Of a stretch of DNA of 32,160 nucleotides, positions 23,577-31,434 are shown piece by piece. Positions within the stretch are counted from its first letter, which is position 1. Each line of letters begins with the position of its first letter. This DNA comes from Lachnospiraceae bacterium. Lineage in GTDB: Bacteria; Bacillota; Clostridia; Lachnospirales; Lachnospiraceae. The translations under genes were made by a program, and so were the position numbers. Where the stretch lies: the NCBI GenBank assembly GCA_009774145.1, contig VSND01000050.1:1-32160 (forward strand), written 5' to 3'. The notes beneath the pieces were generated by a model. That model made no database searches and was not told where the DNA came from. It saw only the letters and a list, made by a program, of their open reading frames with translations.

Positions 23577-24725
23577 TTATTCTTCTCTTCCCGGGGTTCT
23601 GAGCCGGAATTTCAATATGCAGAAACGAAACACTGCATAATACAGAACCCCAAAGATCATCCCGACCGGCCAGAGCAGCCATGGATGCTCCGCCATGGGT
23701 GATCTCAGCGCCATAAAATAGTCCATAAGCCCCGCACTGAAATTAAATCCGATCCGAAACGGCAGCGCCGCGCAGAGAAAACCGGAGATACCGGTCAAAA
23801 ACGCATGCAGGAAAAAAAGTCCCGGAGCAAGAAACATAAAAGAAAATTCCATGGGTTCTGTCACTCCGGTCAGGATGCAGCAGACGGATGCCGTCATCAA
23901 AAGCCCGCCTGTCATCTTTTTCTTTTCCTTCCGGGCAGTCTGGTACATGGCCAGGGCGGCTCCCGGCAGCCCAAAGATCATCACCGGGAAAAATCCGGTC
24001 ATATACTGTCCGGTCTGTCCATAGACTCCTGTCCCGTTCCAGAAATTTCTCAGATCCGAGATTCCTGCCAGATCAAACCAGAACACCGAATTCAGCGCAT
24101 GGTGAAGCCCGGTTGGAATCATCAGACGGTTTAAAAACATATAGATTCCCGCTCCAATGGGACCGGTTCCCAGAAGGGACTTCCCCATATAGACAGAAAG
24201 CTCATAAAAATAAGGCCATACGCCTAAAAGAATCAGGGAAAAAACAACCGCATACCCGATGGCCGCTATAATGGCCATCCTGCGTCCGGAAAATACCTGG
24301 AGCCAGGTAGAAAACTGCACGTTCCGGTAACGGTTGCTGCAGTATGCCCCCATAACCCCGCAGAATATCCCCACCATCTGATTATCAATATCCCAAAAAG
24401 AGGTCGGGTCGGTCCTTCCGCCGGTCAGAATCGTCACATGCGCCGGCGTGAGAATATTCTGGATCAGAAGCCAGGCGGCCATTCCTGCCAGAGCCGCCGT
24501 TCCGTCCTGTTCATCCGCCAGCCCGGTTGCCACCCCTGCGGCAAACAAAATGCTCATGTGATTGAGCATGACAGAACCTGCCTGCATCAGTATCGCAGCC
24601 GGCAGACAGTCTGCTCCATATCCATTCGGATCCATCCAGTATCCGATGCCCATCAGAAGCCCCGCCACCGGAAGACATGCTACCGGAAGCATCATCGCTT
24701 TTCCAAGGCGATATGCGTATTTCAT
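23577..24725 (-). CDS. PTS EIIC permease without an EIIB domain
   Basis: The 382-residue, strongly hydrophobic protein is a Glc-family EIIC. Family features include KAMMLPVACLPVAGLLMGIGYW, GIYMFLNRLMIPTGLHHALNSVFWFD, GFFPVMIFGLPGAALAM, the motif GVTEPMEFSFMFLAP, and FSAGLMDY. It is clearly a paralogue of the product at 24880-26331. It ends RLRTPGREE at the point where that protein reads LKTPGRED and continues into EIIB, so it depends on an EIIB in trans or has another role. It has its own consensus promoter and is followed by a palindromic element and the EIIA gene. Confidence 0.92.
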   Translation of the reverse strand: MKYAYRLGKAMMLPVACLPVAGLLMGIGYWMDPNGYGADCLPAAILMQAGSVMLNHMSILFAAGVATGLADEQDGTAALAGMAAWLLIQNILTPAHVTILTGGRTDPTSFWDIDNQMVGIFCGVMGAYCSNRYRNVQFSTWLQVFSGRRMAIIAAIGYAVVFSLILLGVWPYFYELSVYMGKSLLGTGPIGAGIYMFLNRLMIPTGLHHALNSVFWFDLAGISDLRNFWNGTGVYGQTGQYMTGFFPVMIFGLPGAALAMYQTARKEKKKMTGGLLMTASVCCILTGVTEPMEFSFMFLAPGLFFLHAFLTGISGFLCAALPFRIGFNFSAGLMDYFMALRSPMAEHPWLLWPVGMIFGVLYYAVFRFCILKFRLRTPGREE

Positions 24726-24777
24726 ATCCTTTGCACTCCCCGCAAAATCTGTTAACGCAAAGTTTCTTTATGCAATC

Positions 24778-24806
24778 ATCATAGCAAATCCGACATGCTC
24801 TGTCAA
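24778..24806 (-). promoter_or_regulatory. Promoter of the EIIC-EIIA unit
   Basis: TTGACA (24806-24801), a 17-nt spacer and TATGAT (24783-24778) on the minus strand. The transcript leader is about 45 nt and contains GCATAAAG/CTTTGC, a small imperfect inverted repeat that could bind a regulator. Confidence 0.85.
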
Positions 24807-24820
24807 TGAATGAGAAACAC

Positions 24821-24851
24821 AGAGAGAGCCCGGTTTCCCGGAACTCTCTCT
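24821..24851 (-). terminator. Hairpin after the EIICB gene
   Basis: AGAGAGAG pairs with CTCTCTCT and CCGG with CCGG around a 4-nt loop. Only a short T run (GTTTCTC) follows on the minus strand. It lies 29 nt after the EIICB stop and just before the EIIC promoter. Confidence 0.65.
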
Positions 24852-24879
24852 GGATATATGTTTTGGATAGTGGATTGGC

Positions 24880-26331
24880 TTACATCAGTTTTTTAAATTC
24901 GTCTGCCACAAACTGTACCTTGGGTCCGATAACAACCTGTACGGAAGTCTTGCTTGGACGGATAACCCCGCTGACGCCTGCGGACTTGATCTTCTTTTCA
25001 TCAACCGCCGTATAATCCCTGATCTCCAGACGAAGTCTCGTAATACAGTTATCTACACTGGTCACATTCTCCTTTCCGCCAAGCCCCTCCAGAATGATGG
25101 ACGCCATTGCGGTAAAATCATTGTTTGCCAGTTCGATCTTCGTCTCATCCTCATCCTCGTCTTCACGGCCCGGCGTCTTCAGATCGAGCGCCGGAATGGC
25201 AATGCGGAACACAAGATAGAATACAACTGCCGCTCCGATGCCAAGCGGAAGAATCAGGAACGTTTTGGCTGCTGCCGGAAGGGTTGCACTGAATACCAGG
25301 TCCGTAAGTCCCGCGGAGAACGAAAAGCCTGCCCGGAAGCCAAGCGCCACGGAGACTGCTGCAACAACACCATAGAGTACTGCATAGATCAGGTACAGTA
25401 CCGGAGCCAGGAACATGAATGCGAACTCAAACGGTTCCGTAACGCCGCAGATAAATGCACAGATTGCCGCTGCGCCCAGAAGGGAAGCCGCTTCTTTTCG
25501 TCTCTGCGGCTTTGCACAGTGGATGATTGCCATAGCCGCTGCCGGAAGGCCGAACATCATGGACGGGAAGAAACCTGCCATATACATGCCTGCACTGCCT
25601 CCGGCTCCGTTCAGAAGTTCTCCTGCCCAGTAGGTTCCAAGGTCGTTGATCCCTGCTGCATCAAACCAGAATACCGAATTCAGCGCATGATGCAGTCCGA
25701 ACGGAATCAGCAGACGGTTGAGGAAGGTATAGATTCCGACGCCAACTGCCCCCAGTCCGACAACGCTCGCGCCCAGCGCTACCAGAACGCCATAGACGAC
25801 CGGCCATATGAAGAACAGGACTGCCGCCGCCAGAATGGAAAAAACTGCGGTCACAATCGCTACACACCGCTTCCCTGAGAAGAAGGACAGTGCATCCGGA
25901 AGTCTCGTATTTTTAAACCGGTTATAACAGGTAGCGCCGATGAGGCCTGCAACAATACCGATAAACTGGTTCTGAATTTTGCCGAAGGCCGGATCTGCCT
26001 CGCCGCCTACCAGTACGCCCACCGTGGCGGATGACAGAAGATTTGTAATCATCAGCCAGGATACCAGACCCGCCAGGCCTGCGGTCCCTTCGTTGTCATC
26101 CGACATGCCGACTGCCACACCGATGGCAAACAGCCAGGACATGTTGTCGATCAGCGCGCCTCCTGCTTTTACCAGAAAGAAGCCGATGATCGGAATCACC
26201 CCCGTGATCTCACCGCCCTGCATGGTCTGCTTGCACAGTGCATATCCAATTCCCATCAAAATGCCGCATACCGGAAGACATGCCACCGGAAGCATCAGGG
26301 ATTTGCCAAGTTTCTGTAAATATTTCATCAT
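24880..26331 (-). CDS. PTS glucose/N-acetylglucosamine-family EIICB permease
   Basis: The 483-residue protein joins an EIIC membrane domain (about 1-385) to EIIB through an acidic linker (GREDEDEDET). EIIC motifs include KSLMLPVACLPVCGILMGIGYA, LNRLLIPFGLHHALNSVFWFD and GVTEPFEFAFMFLAP. EIIB contains the phosphorylated Cys in VDNCITRLRLEIRD and ends DEFKKLM. It imports and phosphorylates a hexose or amino sugar; the exact substrate cannot be read from sequence. AGGAGG lies about 10 nt before the first of two ATG codons; the longer upstream frame is AT-rich noise. It is divergent from the kinase/AraC pair. Confidence 0.94.
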   Translation of the reverse strand: MMKYLQKLGKSLMLPVACLPVCGILMGIGYALCKQTMQGGEITGVIPIIGFFLVKAGGALIDNMSWLFAIGVAVGMSDDNEGTAGLAGLVSWLMITNLLSSATVGVLVGGEADPAFGKIQNQFIGIVAGLIGATCYNRFKNTRLPDALSFFSGKRCVAIVTAVFSILAAAVLFFIWPVVYGVLVALGASVVGLGAVGVGIYTFLNRLLIPFGLHHALNSVFWFDAAGINDLGTYWAGELLNGAGGSAGMYMAGFFPSMMFGLPAAAMAIIHCAKPQRRKEAASLLGAAAICAFICGVTEPFEFAFMFLAPVLYLIYAVLYGVVAAVSVALGFRAGFSFSAGLTDLVFSATLPAAAKTFLILPLGIGAAVVFYLVFRIAIPALDLKTPGREDEDEDETKIELANNDFTAMASIILEGLGGKENVTSVDNCITRLRLEIRDYTAVDEKKIKSAGVSGVIRPSKTSVQVVIGPKVQFVADEFKKLM

Positions 26332-26614
26332 ACCTGCTTTACCTCCTTTTTTGTACTCAGGTCTTTCTGTTAAGCAGTATTTTATATAAAATGCACAAAA
26401 AAATATAGATATAATCTTATCCTTTGTATGGATTATCTTCAACTCTTAAATAAATATAAATTTAATAAACTGTTTATGAAAATAGTGTATGGATTATTTT
26501 GCGTTTTCTATGGATTATTTTTCCGTTTCCAGTTAAAATGTACATAAGACAAAAAAATCCTGTATACTGGACAGGAGGTTTCCATATTTTACATCTGTCA
26601 GGAAAGGAGTTCGT
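26332..26614. promoter_or_regulatory. Divergent control region with three TATGGATTAT repeats
   Basis: This AT-rich 283-bp region separates the PTS permease gene from the divergent two-component system. Direct repeats TATGGATTAT occur at 26427-26436, 26488-26497 and 26509-26518, each followed by YTT. The last two are 21 bp apart, two helical turns, as expected for an AraC-type dimer site. On the plus strand TATACT at 26563-26568 is a plausible -10 without a good -35, consistent with activator dependence. AT-rich -10-like sequences (around 26380-26395) occur for the permease side. Confidence 0.7.
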
Positions 26615-27694
26615 ATGCCTCCTGAAAATAACAGTTTCCGCCCTCTTGAGAGATTTTCCCTGGTGGGGCTTCGCAATCTGAAGATCAAAAACCGGCTGGT
26701 CATTTCCTGCCTGATCTCCACGATCCTCCCGCTTTTATTCATCTGTCTGTATACCTTTTCCCTGTACGGAAGCTCCGGGCAGACCGGACAGATTCTTGTC
26801 ATGGCGCTTCTGATGATGGGCGTAGCTCTGACCATGACGCTCTATACCTATATGAGCATCTCCCATCCCATTGACCATATGATCCGGATCTGTCAGGCCA
26901 TATCGGACGGCGATCTGGAGATGCGGATTCAGGACCAGGCAAATGATGAACTGTCCTACCTGTCAGACAACATCGACGGAATGGTCACCGAGATCCAGCT
27001 TCTGCTGGAGCAGCAACAGGCAGGCGAGGCCAAAAAACGGGAGCTGGAGCTTCGGATGCTGCAGTACCAGATCAATCCGCATTTTCTCTTCAACACACTG
27101 AACACTCTGCGTCTGGTCGCACAGATGAATCAGGATAAAATTGTATCGGAAGGCATCTGTTCTCTGAGCGAGCTGTTAAAAAATACATTGCTGAACGATC
27201 GGGAATTTATTACCATTCAGGAAGAAATCGATAATCTGCGGCATTATTTTTCCATTCAGGCCATCCGGTATGCCGGAAGCTTTCATGTCAGTTATGAGAT
27301 CGAAGAAGAACTGTCCGGCTATCTGCTGCCAAAGCTGATCCTCCAGCCGCTGGCAGAAAATTCCGTCCTGCACGGCACCTACAATGACGGAACCGTCATG
27401 GAGATCCATGTCTCCTGCCAACGGGACAGAGACGATATTCTTCTGGTAATACGGGATGAAGGCAAAGGATTTGATATGGAAGACCGAAGCACCCATCCCA
27501 AAGGACTCGGCGGAATCGGCAACCGGAACGTAAACGACCGGATCCACCTGTATTTTTCTGATCACTATGGACTGACCATTACCAGCAGCCCCGGCAAGGG
27601 CACCTGCTGTACCATACGGATTCCCGCTCTGGATTCCGACAGTATGATTCAAACCATGCAAGGAGGTATTCATGTACCAGGTACTGATCGTTGA
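26615..27694 (+). CDS. YesM-type sensor histidine kinase with almost no outer domain
   Basis: The 359-residue kinase has membrane helices at about 28-50 and 58-80 with only about 8 residues between. A HAMP-like region (82-132) and a short coiled coil follow. The His_kinase motif MLQYQINPHFLFNTLN has the phospho-His at 156. The ATPase domain has N box LILQPLAENSVLHG (241-254), RDEGKGFD and GLGGIGNRNV. YesM-family kinases normally carry a large Cache-type outer domain; its loss suggests sensing within the membrane or through a partner such as the neighbouring permease. AAAGGAG precedes the ATG. It overlaps the regulator gene by 23 bp. Confidence 0.9.
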   Translation: MPPENNSFRPLERFSLVGLRNLKIKNRLVISCLISTILPLLFICLYTFSLYGSSGQTGQILVMALLMMGVALTMTLYTYMSISHPIDHMIRICQAISDGDLEMRIQDQANDELSYLSDNIDGMVTEIQLLLEQQQAGEAKKRELELRMLQYQINPHFLFNTLNTLRLVAQMNQDKIVSEGICSLSELLKNTLLNDREFITIQEEIDNLRHYFSIQAIRYAGSFHVSYEIEEELSGYLLPKLILQPLAENSVLHGTYNDGTVMEIHVSCQRDRDDILLVIRDEGKGFDMEDRSTHPKGLGGIGNRNVNDRIHLYFSDHYGLTITSSPGKGTCCTIRIPALDSDSMIQTMQGGIHVPGTDR

Positions 27695-29249
27695 TGATGA
27701 ACCTATTGTAAAGATCGCCCTGCGTTCCATGATCGACTGGAACGCGCTTGGCTTTCATATCTGCGCAACCGCTTCTGACGGAGAGGAGGCGCTGGATATG
27801 GCGTGCCGTTTTCAGCCGGATCTGATTATCTGTGACCTGAAGATGCCGGTCATGGACGGAATCGAACTGATCCGGGAGGTGCAGAAAAAAGAAATCTCCT
27901 GTGAATTTCTTGTCATCAGCAATTATGAAGATTTTGATTATGTACGAACGGCTCTGGTTCTCGGCGCTGCGGATTACATCCTGAAAGTCAGCATCAGCCC
28001 GGAAGAGCTGACGGCGCAGCTTCAGAAGCTCAGGAAAAAGCTGGAACAGAAGGCGGCTGAGGACGAAAAAAACTTTTCGTCCAGCCAGGAACTGGTCCGC
28101 CATCAGGAGCGTCACGCTGCCTGGCGGGAATTTTTCACAGACAGACATTATAAGCTGGAAACCCTGTGCAGCGTCACAAATTTTTCCCCGAAGGAACTGG
28201 AGTCCTTTGCACTCTGCCAGATCTCTTTTGACTGGTATACCCAGAATCTGGAGCCGCTGCCTTCGATTGATCTGATTCAGAGCACTCTGAAAAACGCTCT
28301 GGAACATTTTGACCGGAGACGGATCATCCTGTTCAGCACCAGCAATACCCTGCTGCTCATCCCGGAATCCGAACTCCTGCTCCATCAGAGCACCCTTGCC
28401 GGTCTTGCCGCCCGGATTGCGCAGCTGTTCCAGTATTATATGTCCCTGTCCCCTGCCATCCTGTATCAGAACGGGATCCCGGATCTTCTGAAGGCCCGCA
28501 GAATCTATCACAATTTTCAGGACCTGCTGGAACTGAGCTTTTACGGGCCTCTGGGCCAGGTGGAAGCCTGCTCTCTGTCTGTCTCTTCTGCCGTACCTGA
28601 CCTGTCCTACAAGGTTCTGGCGGCCGAGATCCTGTCCATATCCGACATAAGCCGCCTGGAATATGCCTCGCAGCGGTTTCACAGGCTTCTGGATACCTGT
28701 CAGGAGCAGCATGTGCTGCCTTCCAGAATCATTCAGTACTGTGTGCGTCTTTTAGGCGAACTGGAATACCATACGGAGGATATCAGTTCCGTTTCCCATG
28801 ATCAGATTGCCGACAGTGCGGAATTCATGAGAAATTCTCTGACCAGAGAAGAACTGGAGAAAAATCTGACAAATGCGCTGACCGCCCTTTTTGCGCCGGA
28901 ACCGGGCGTAAAGCATTCCTCGGAAAATTACAGTCCGGAAGTGACCCAGGCTCTTGCCTATATCAAAAACAACTATCAGCATAAGATCAGCCTGGCTTCC
29001 GTATCCGAACACATCGGCCTGAGCTCCGGCTATCTGTGCCGCATCTTCAAGGAAGAGACCGGCGGCAGTATCAATGCCTGCATTAACAATCTTCGGATGA
29101 CCAAAGCGGGAAAACTGCTGAAAGACAGCAACAGCTATATCAAAGAGGTGGCAATCTCCGTAGGTTTTGAAGACCAGCTCTATTTCAGCCGTCTGTTCAA
29201 GCGTTACTATGGTATGACGCCGTCCGAATACCGGGCGTCAGAACAGTGA
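27672..29249 (+). CDS. YesN-type response regulator with AraC DNA-binding domain
   Basis: The 525-residue regulator has an N-terminal receiver (acidic pair at 8-9, phospho-Asp55 in IICDLKMPVMDG, Ser86 in ISNYED, Lys105 in YILKVS). A poorly conserved middle region of about 280 residues follows. The C-terminal AraC module has two helix-turn-helix units: KISLASVSEHIGLSSGYLCRIFKEETG and YIKEVAISVGFEDQLYFSRLFKRYYGMTPSEYR. AAGGAGG lies 6 nt before the ATG, inside the kinase gene. It probably binds the TATGGATTAT repeats upstream of the operon and controls the divergent PTS genes. Confidence 0.93.
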   Translation: MYQVLIVDDEPIVKIALRSMIDWNALGFHICATASDGEEALDMACRFQPDLIICDLKMPVMDGIELIREVQKKEISCEFLVISNYEDFDYVRTALVLGAADYILKVSISPEELTAQLQKLRKKLEQKAAEDEKNFSSSQELVRHQERHAAWREFFTDRHYKLETLCSVTNFSPKELESFALCQISFDWYTQNLEPLPSIDLIQSTLKNALEHFDRRRIILFSTSNTLLLIPESELLLHQSTLAGLAARIAQLFQYYMSLSPAILYQNGIPDLLKARRIYHNFQDLLELSFYGPLGQVEACSLSVSSAVPDLSYKVLAAEILSISDISRLEYASQRFHRLLDTCQEQHVLPSRIIQYCVRLLGELEYHTEDISSVSHDQIADSAEFMRNSLTREELEKNLTNALTALFAPEPGVKHSSENYSPEVTQALAYIKNNYQHKISLASVSEHIGLSSGYLCRIFKEETGGSINACINNLRMTKAGKLLKDSNSYIKEVAISVGFEDQLYFSRLFKRYYGMTPSEYRASEQ

Positions 29250-29300
29250 AATCCTTCTCTGCCCGCTTCTTCTGCAAATACATACCGGCGGACAAAAAAA

Positions 29301-29335
29301 TACAGGGATTCAACAATGTCCGTCAAATCCCTGTA
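29301..29335. terminator. Terminator shared by rpmF and the AraC regulator
   Basis: Arms TACAGGGATT and AATCCCTGTA (10 bp) flank a 15-nt loop. On the minus strand it is followed by TTTTTTT, so it ends rpmF strongly. It lies 51 nt after the plus-strand regulator stop and may act on it more weakly. Confidence 0.8.
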
Positions 29336-29352
29336 TCTACTGACTTTCTAAA

Positions 29353-29532
29353 TTAATCAACCGCGATGATCTCTTTTTTGTTATAAGAGCCACAAGCCTT
29401 GCATACTCTATGAGGCATCATAAGAGCACCGCATTTGCTGCATTTTACCAAGTTCGGAGCAGTCATCTTCCAGTTTGCTCTTCTCTTATCTCTTCTTCCT
29501 TTGGAAGATTTATTCTTTGGACAAATAGACAC
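29353..29532 (-). CDS. rpmF: Ribosomal protein L32 (GTG start)
   Basis: Translating the minus strand from a GTG gives 59 residues: MSICPKNKSSKGRRDKRRA..., then NLVKCSKCGALMMPHRVCKACGSYNKKEIIAVD. The N-terminus is basic and the four Cys form the zinc-binding (C+) version of L32. AGGAGG lies 8 nt upstream. The protein is part of the large ribosomal subunit. A perfect sigma-A promoter and a terminator bracket it, so it is a single-gene unit. It is about 6.5 kb from plsX-acpP, the genes it usually precedes. Confidence 0.95.
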   Translation of the reverse strand: MSICPKNKSSKGRRDKRRANWKMTAPNLVKCSKCGALMMPHRVCKACGSYNKKEIIAVD

Positions 29533-29619
29533 AGGTTACACCTCCTCTATGCTTTCTCGAGTCAGTTCGTCATTCATCGAAACTGCACAGAAGCAGCCCG
29601 AATCATTCACACTCTGTAT

Positions 29620-29648
29620 ATTATACATACCATATACAGGAATGTCAA
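29620..29648 (-). promoter_or_regulatory. Consensus promoter of rpmF
   Basis: TTGACA (29648-29643), a 17-nt spacer and TATAAT (29625-29620) on the minus strand match the sigma-A consensus fully. The -35 overlaps the stop codon of the FtsH-like gene. The leader is about 80 nt. Confidence 0.92.
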
Positions 29649-30979
29649 GCAGTTTTTTGCAATCTGTTCAGTTCGCCGGCGGCCTCAAGGATTTCTTTTT
29701 CGGTCAGATACTTCTTCCCGTTCTTCATGACCGCATTCACCAGACGCTTCATTGCATCCTGATTCGCCTCAATGATCCTTACTGCCTCTTTCATCTGCTC
29801 TGATAAAATCCGGTTGACGAGCTCTTTTGCCTGTTCGTTATATGGAAGCTCTTTCTCTCCAATCACGGCCAGCCCGATTTCTTTTTCGTACATTCCGTAC
29901 TTACACACCATAACCGCAGCAATCTCTGTAGCCATTTCCAGATCGCCGGCCGCGCCGGCTGTCAGACCGTATTCAAATACCGTTTCCGCTGCTCTGCCGC
30001 CTAATGCAGAACAGATTTTCTCCAGATAATATTCTCTGGTCGAATCCCCTCTCTCCGCTGCAGGCAGCATATATCCGCCATGATTCCCTCTTGCCACAAT
30101 GCTCATATAAGCGGGCGGTCTGCCATAGTACAGATCCATCAGGGCATGCCCTGCCTCGTGATATGCAGTATGCTCTGTCTTCTCCAAGGATCTGCCGACC
30201 CTTTCCGCGCCCAGAGTGCATTTTTCAAATATTTCATCAAACAGATCGTTGTCGATCATGCGCTCTGACCGGATTCCCTCCCGCAAAGCCGCCTCGACTA
30301 CCCGTTCAAGAACTGCCGGACTCATTCTCGCAGATCTGTCGACAATGCTTTCGATCTCTTCATCAGACACCTCAAACATATCGCCCTGCTTTTTGATGAG
30401 TTTTTCCAGTACCCACCTTCTTCCTTTTCTATCCAGACAGTCCATCTCGAACGACCTGTCAAAACGGCGCTGGAGAGCAAAGTCAATTTTGTTTCCAAGG
30501 TTCGTGGCTGCCATGACAAATACCGGCTTATCCTCGGACTCCACTGCCGTTTCGAGCCTGAAATCGCAGAAAATGATACTTCCCACACTGGTCTTCTCAT
30601 CAAATTCTTTTCTGGTTTCATACGTCAGAATCTGATGCCGTGCTGTCAATGTCTCCATTACCACCTGACAGCATACGTTCCTGTAGGTTTCCTCCAGCTG
30701 GCTTTTAAAATATTTACTCTCGATAAATCCTCCGACCCCTCTTTTCATAAGGGTGTTTTTTTCTTTTTCCGTGTAGACATGTCCGCGGCTTCCGTCCAGA
30801 ATATACACCGGGATTTCTTTATCTTCCTCCCGGAGTTTTAAGAAGACATCCCGTCCGATCGTCCTGACGTCCACAGCATTCAGCCCGTTTCCCACATTTT
30901 CAAGACCGTACAGGTAATCAATAACTGCGAAAAGAACATTTTCCTTATGGATCATTTTCATAAATTCATGGATATCCAC
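29645..30979 (-). CDS. FtsH-like M41 protease lacking Walker A/B
   Basis: The 444-residue product (GTG at 30979 with GGAG 6 nt upstream; a GTG four codons earlier lacks a site) has an N-terminal region of about 150 residues without membrane helices. A fragment of the AAA domain follows: KPVFVMAATNLGNKIDFALQRRFDRSF (second region of homology with arginine-finger residues, about 151-177). The M41 protease domain then carries the zinc site HEAGH at 274-278, a third ligand Asp346 in AGAAGDLEMATEI, and the family helices after it. Where a complete FtsH has roughly 150 residues with GPPGTGKT and Walker B, the sequence passes straight from ETAVESED to KPVFVMAATN in frame. It could be an inactive, regulatory or ATP-independent protease. 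It is followed at once by the rpmF promoter. Confidence 0.85.
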   Translation of the reverse strand: MDIHEFMKMIHKENVLFAVIDYLYGLENVGNGLNAVDVRTIGRDVFLKLREEDKEIPVYILDGSRGHVYTEKEKNTLMKRGVGGFIESKYFKSQLEETYRNVCCQVVMETLTARHQILTYETRKEFDEKTSVGSIIFCDFRLETAVESEDKPVFVMAATNLGNKIDFALQRRFDRSFEMDCLDRKGRRWVLEKLIKKQGDMFEVSDEEIESIVDRSARMSPAVLERVVEAALREGIRSERMIDNDLFDEIFEKCTLGAERVGRSLEKTEHTAYHEAGHALMDLYYGRPPAYMSIVARGNHGGYMLPAAERGDSTREYYLEKICSALGGRAAETVFEYGLTAGAAGDLEMATEIAAVMVCKYGMYEKEIGLAVIGEKELPYNEQAKELVNRILSEQMKEAVRIIEANQDAMKRLVNAVMKNGKKYLTEKEILEAAGELNRLQKTA

Positions 30980-31001
30980 CGTGTTCTCCACGCGTACATT
31001 A

Positions 31002-31127
31002 TTATTTTTTATTCTGCTGACCGACTCGTTTTGATAAATCCATCAAATCATCCTCCATCTCTGTATCGGTTCCTGTCTTCCAGACGTTAAGCATTCCCAG
31101 ATGGCTGAATGAAGCCGCCATGGCCAT
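31002..31127 (-). pseudogene. 3' remnant of an unknown gene upstream of the FtsH-like gene
   Basis: An open frame on the minus strand encodes MAMAASFSHLGMLNVWKTGT..., then EMEDDLMDLSKRVGQQNKK and stop. It continues upstream without a stop as far as about 31160, but has no ribosome-binding site at its ATG codons. It ends 10-25 bp before the FtsH-like start, so it looks like the tail of a gene that once preceded it. Its upstream part runs into the Fic fragment in a different frame, marking a probable recombination junction near 31140-31165. Confidence 0.3.
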
Positions 31128-31143
31128 GGATATCAATTCAGGC

Positions 31144-31410
31144 TTATAATTCGTTAGCCATTAACTGTTCTACTCGTTTATTTCCGTCAATAAACATTTG
31201 AGTCCGTGCAATATAACAAAAATACTTCCGTGCTCTTAATTCAATATCCTCTATCTGTTCCATGTCATTAATTGATTCCATAATAATTCCCGTATGCGGC
31301 ATCTCAGGCTCCCATGATGTACCCCCGTTCTGCACTGGAATTGTTCTTATTTAGCACTTTTCCATATACTATCCTTTTGCCATTTCTACAGCTGTATCTT
31401 TCACTATCAT
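31144..31410 (-). pseudogene. Fic-family remnant
   Basis: The stretch from about 31344 to 31144 encodes RTIPVQNGGTSWEPEMPHTG... and ends IARTQMFIDGNKRVEQLMANEL. It contains the second half of the Fic active site (FIDGNKR, with the preceding catalytic His replaced by Gln: TQMF instead of HPF-like), then stops. Upstream in the same frame TAA and TAG codons interrupt a short start, ATG at 31410 after GGAGG, giving MIVKDTAVEMAKG. Fic enzymes transfer AMP or other groups to proteins; this copy is truncated at both ends and cannot be active. It lies on the same strand as the 51-residue ORF and XRE gene. Confidence 0.6.
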
Positions 31411-31434
31411 AACCTCCAAATTTTTACACCATAT

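Noticed and set aside
24745..24765. cre-like sequence TGTTAACGCAAAG in the EIIC leader
   Set aside because: It misses at least three conserved positions of the CcpA consensus on either strand, so it is too weak to call.
29536..29577. 13-codon leader ORF overlapping the rpmF Shine-Dalgarno
   Set aside because: It has an ATG and a stop at the right place for an attenuator, but no ribosome-binding site, no codon bias of a leader peptide and no competing hairpins.
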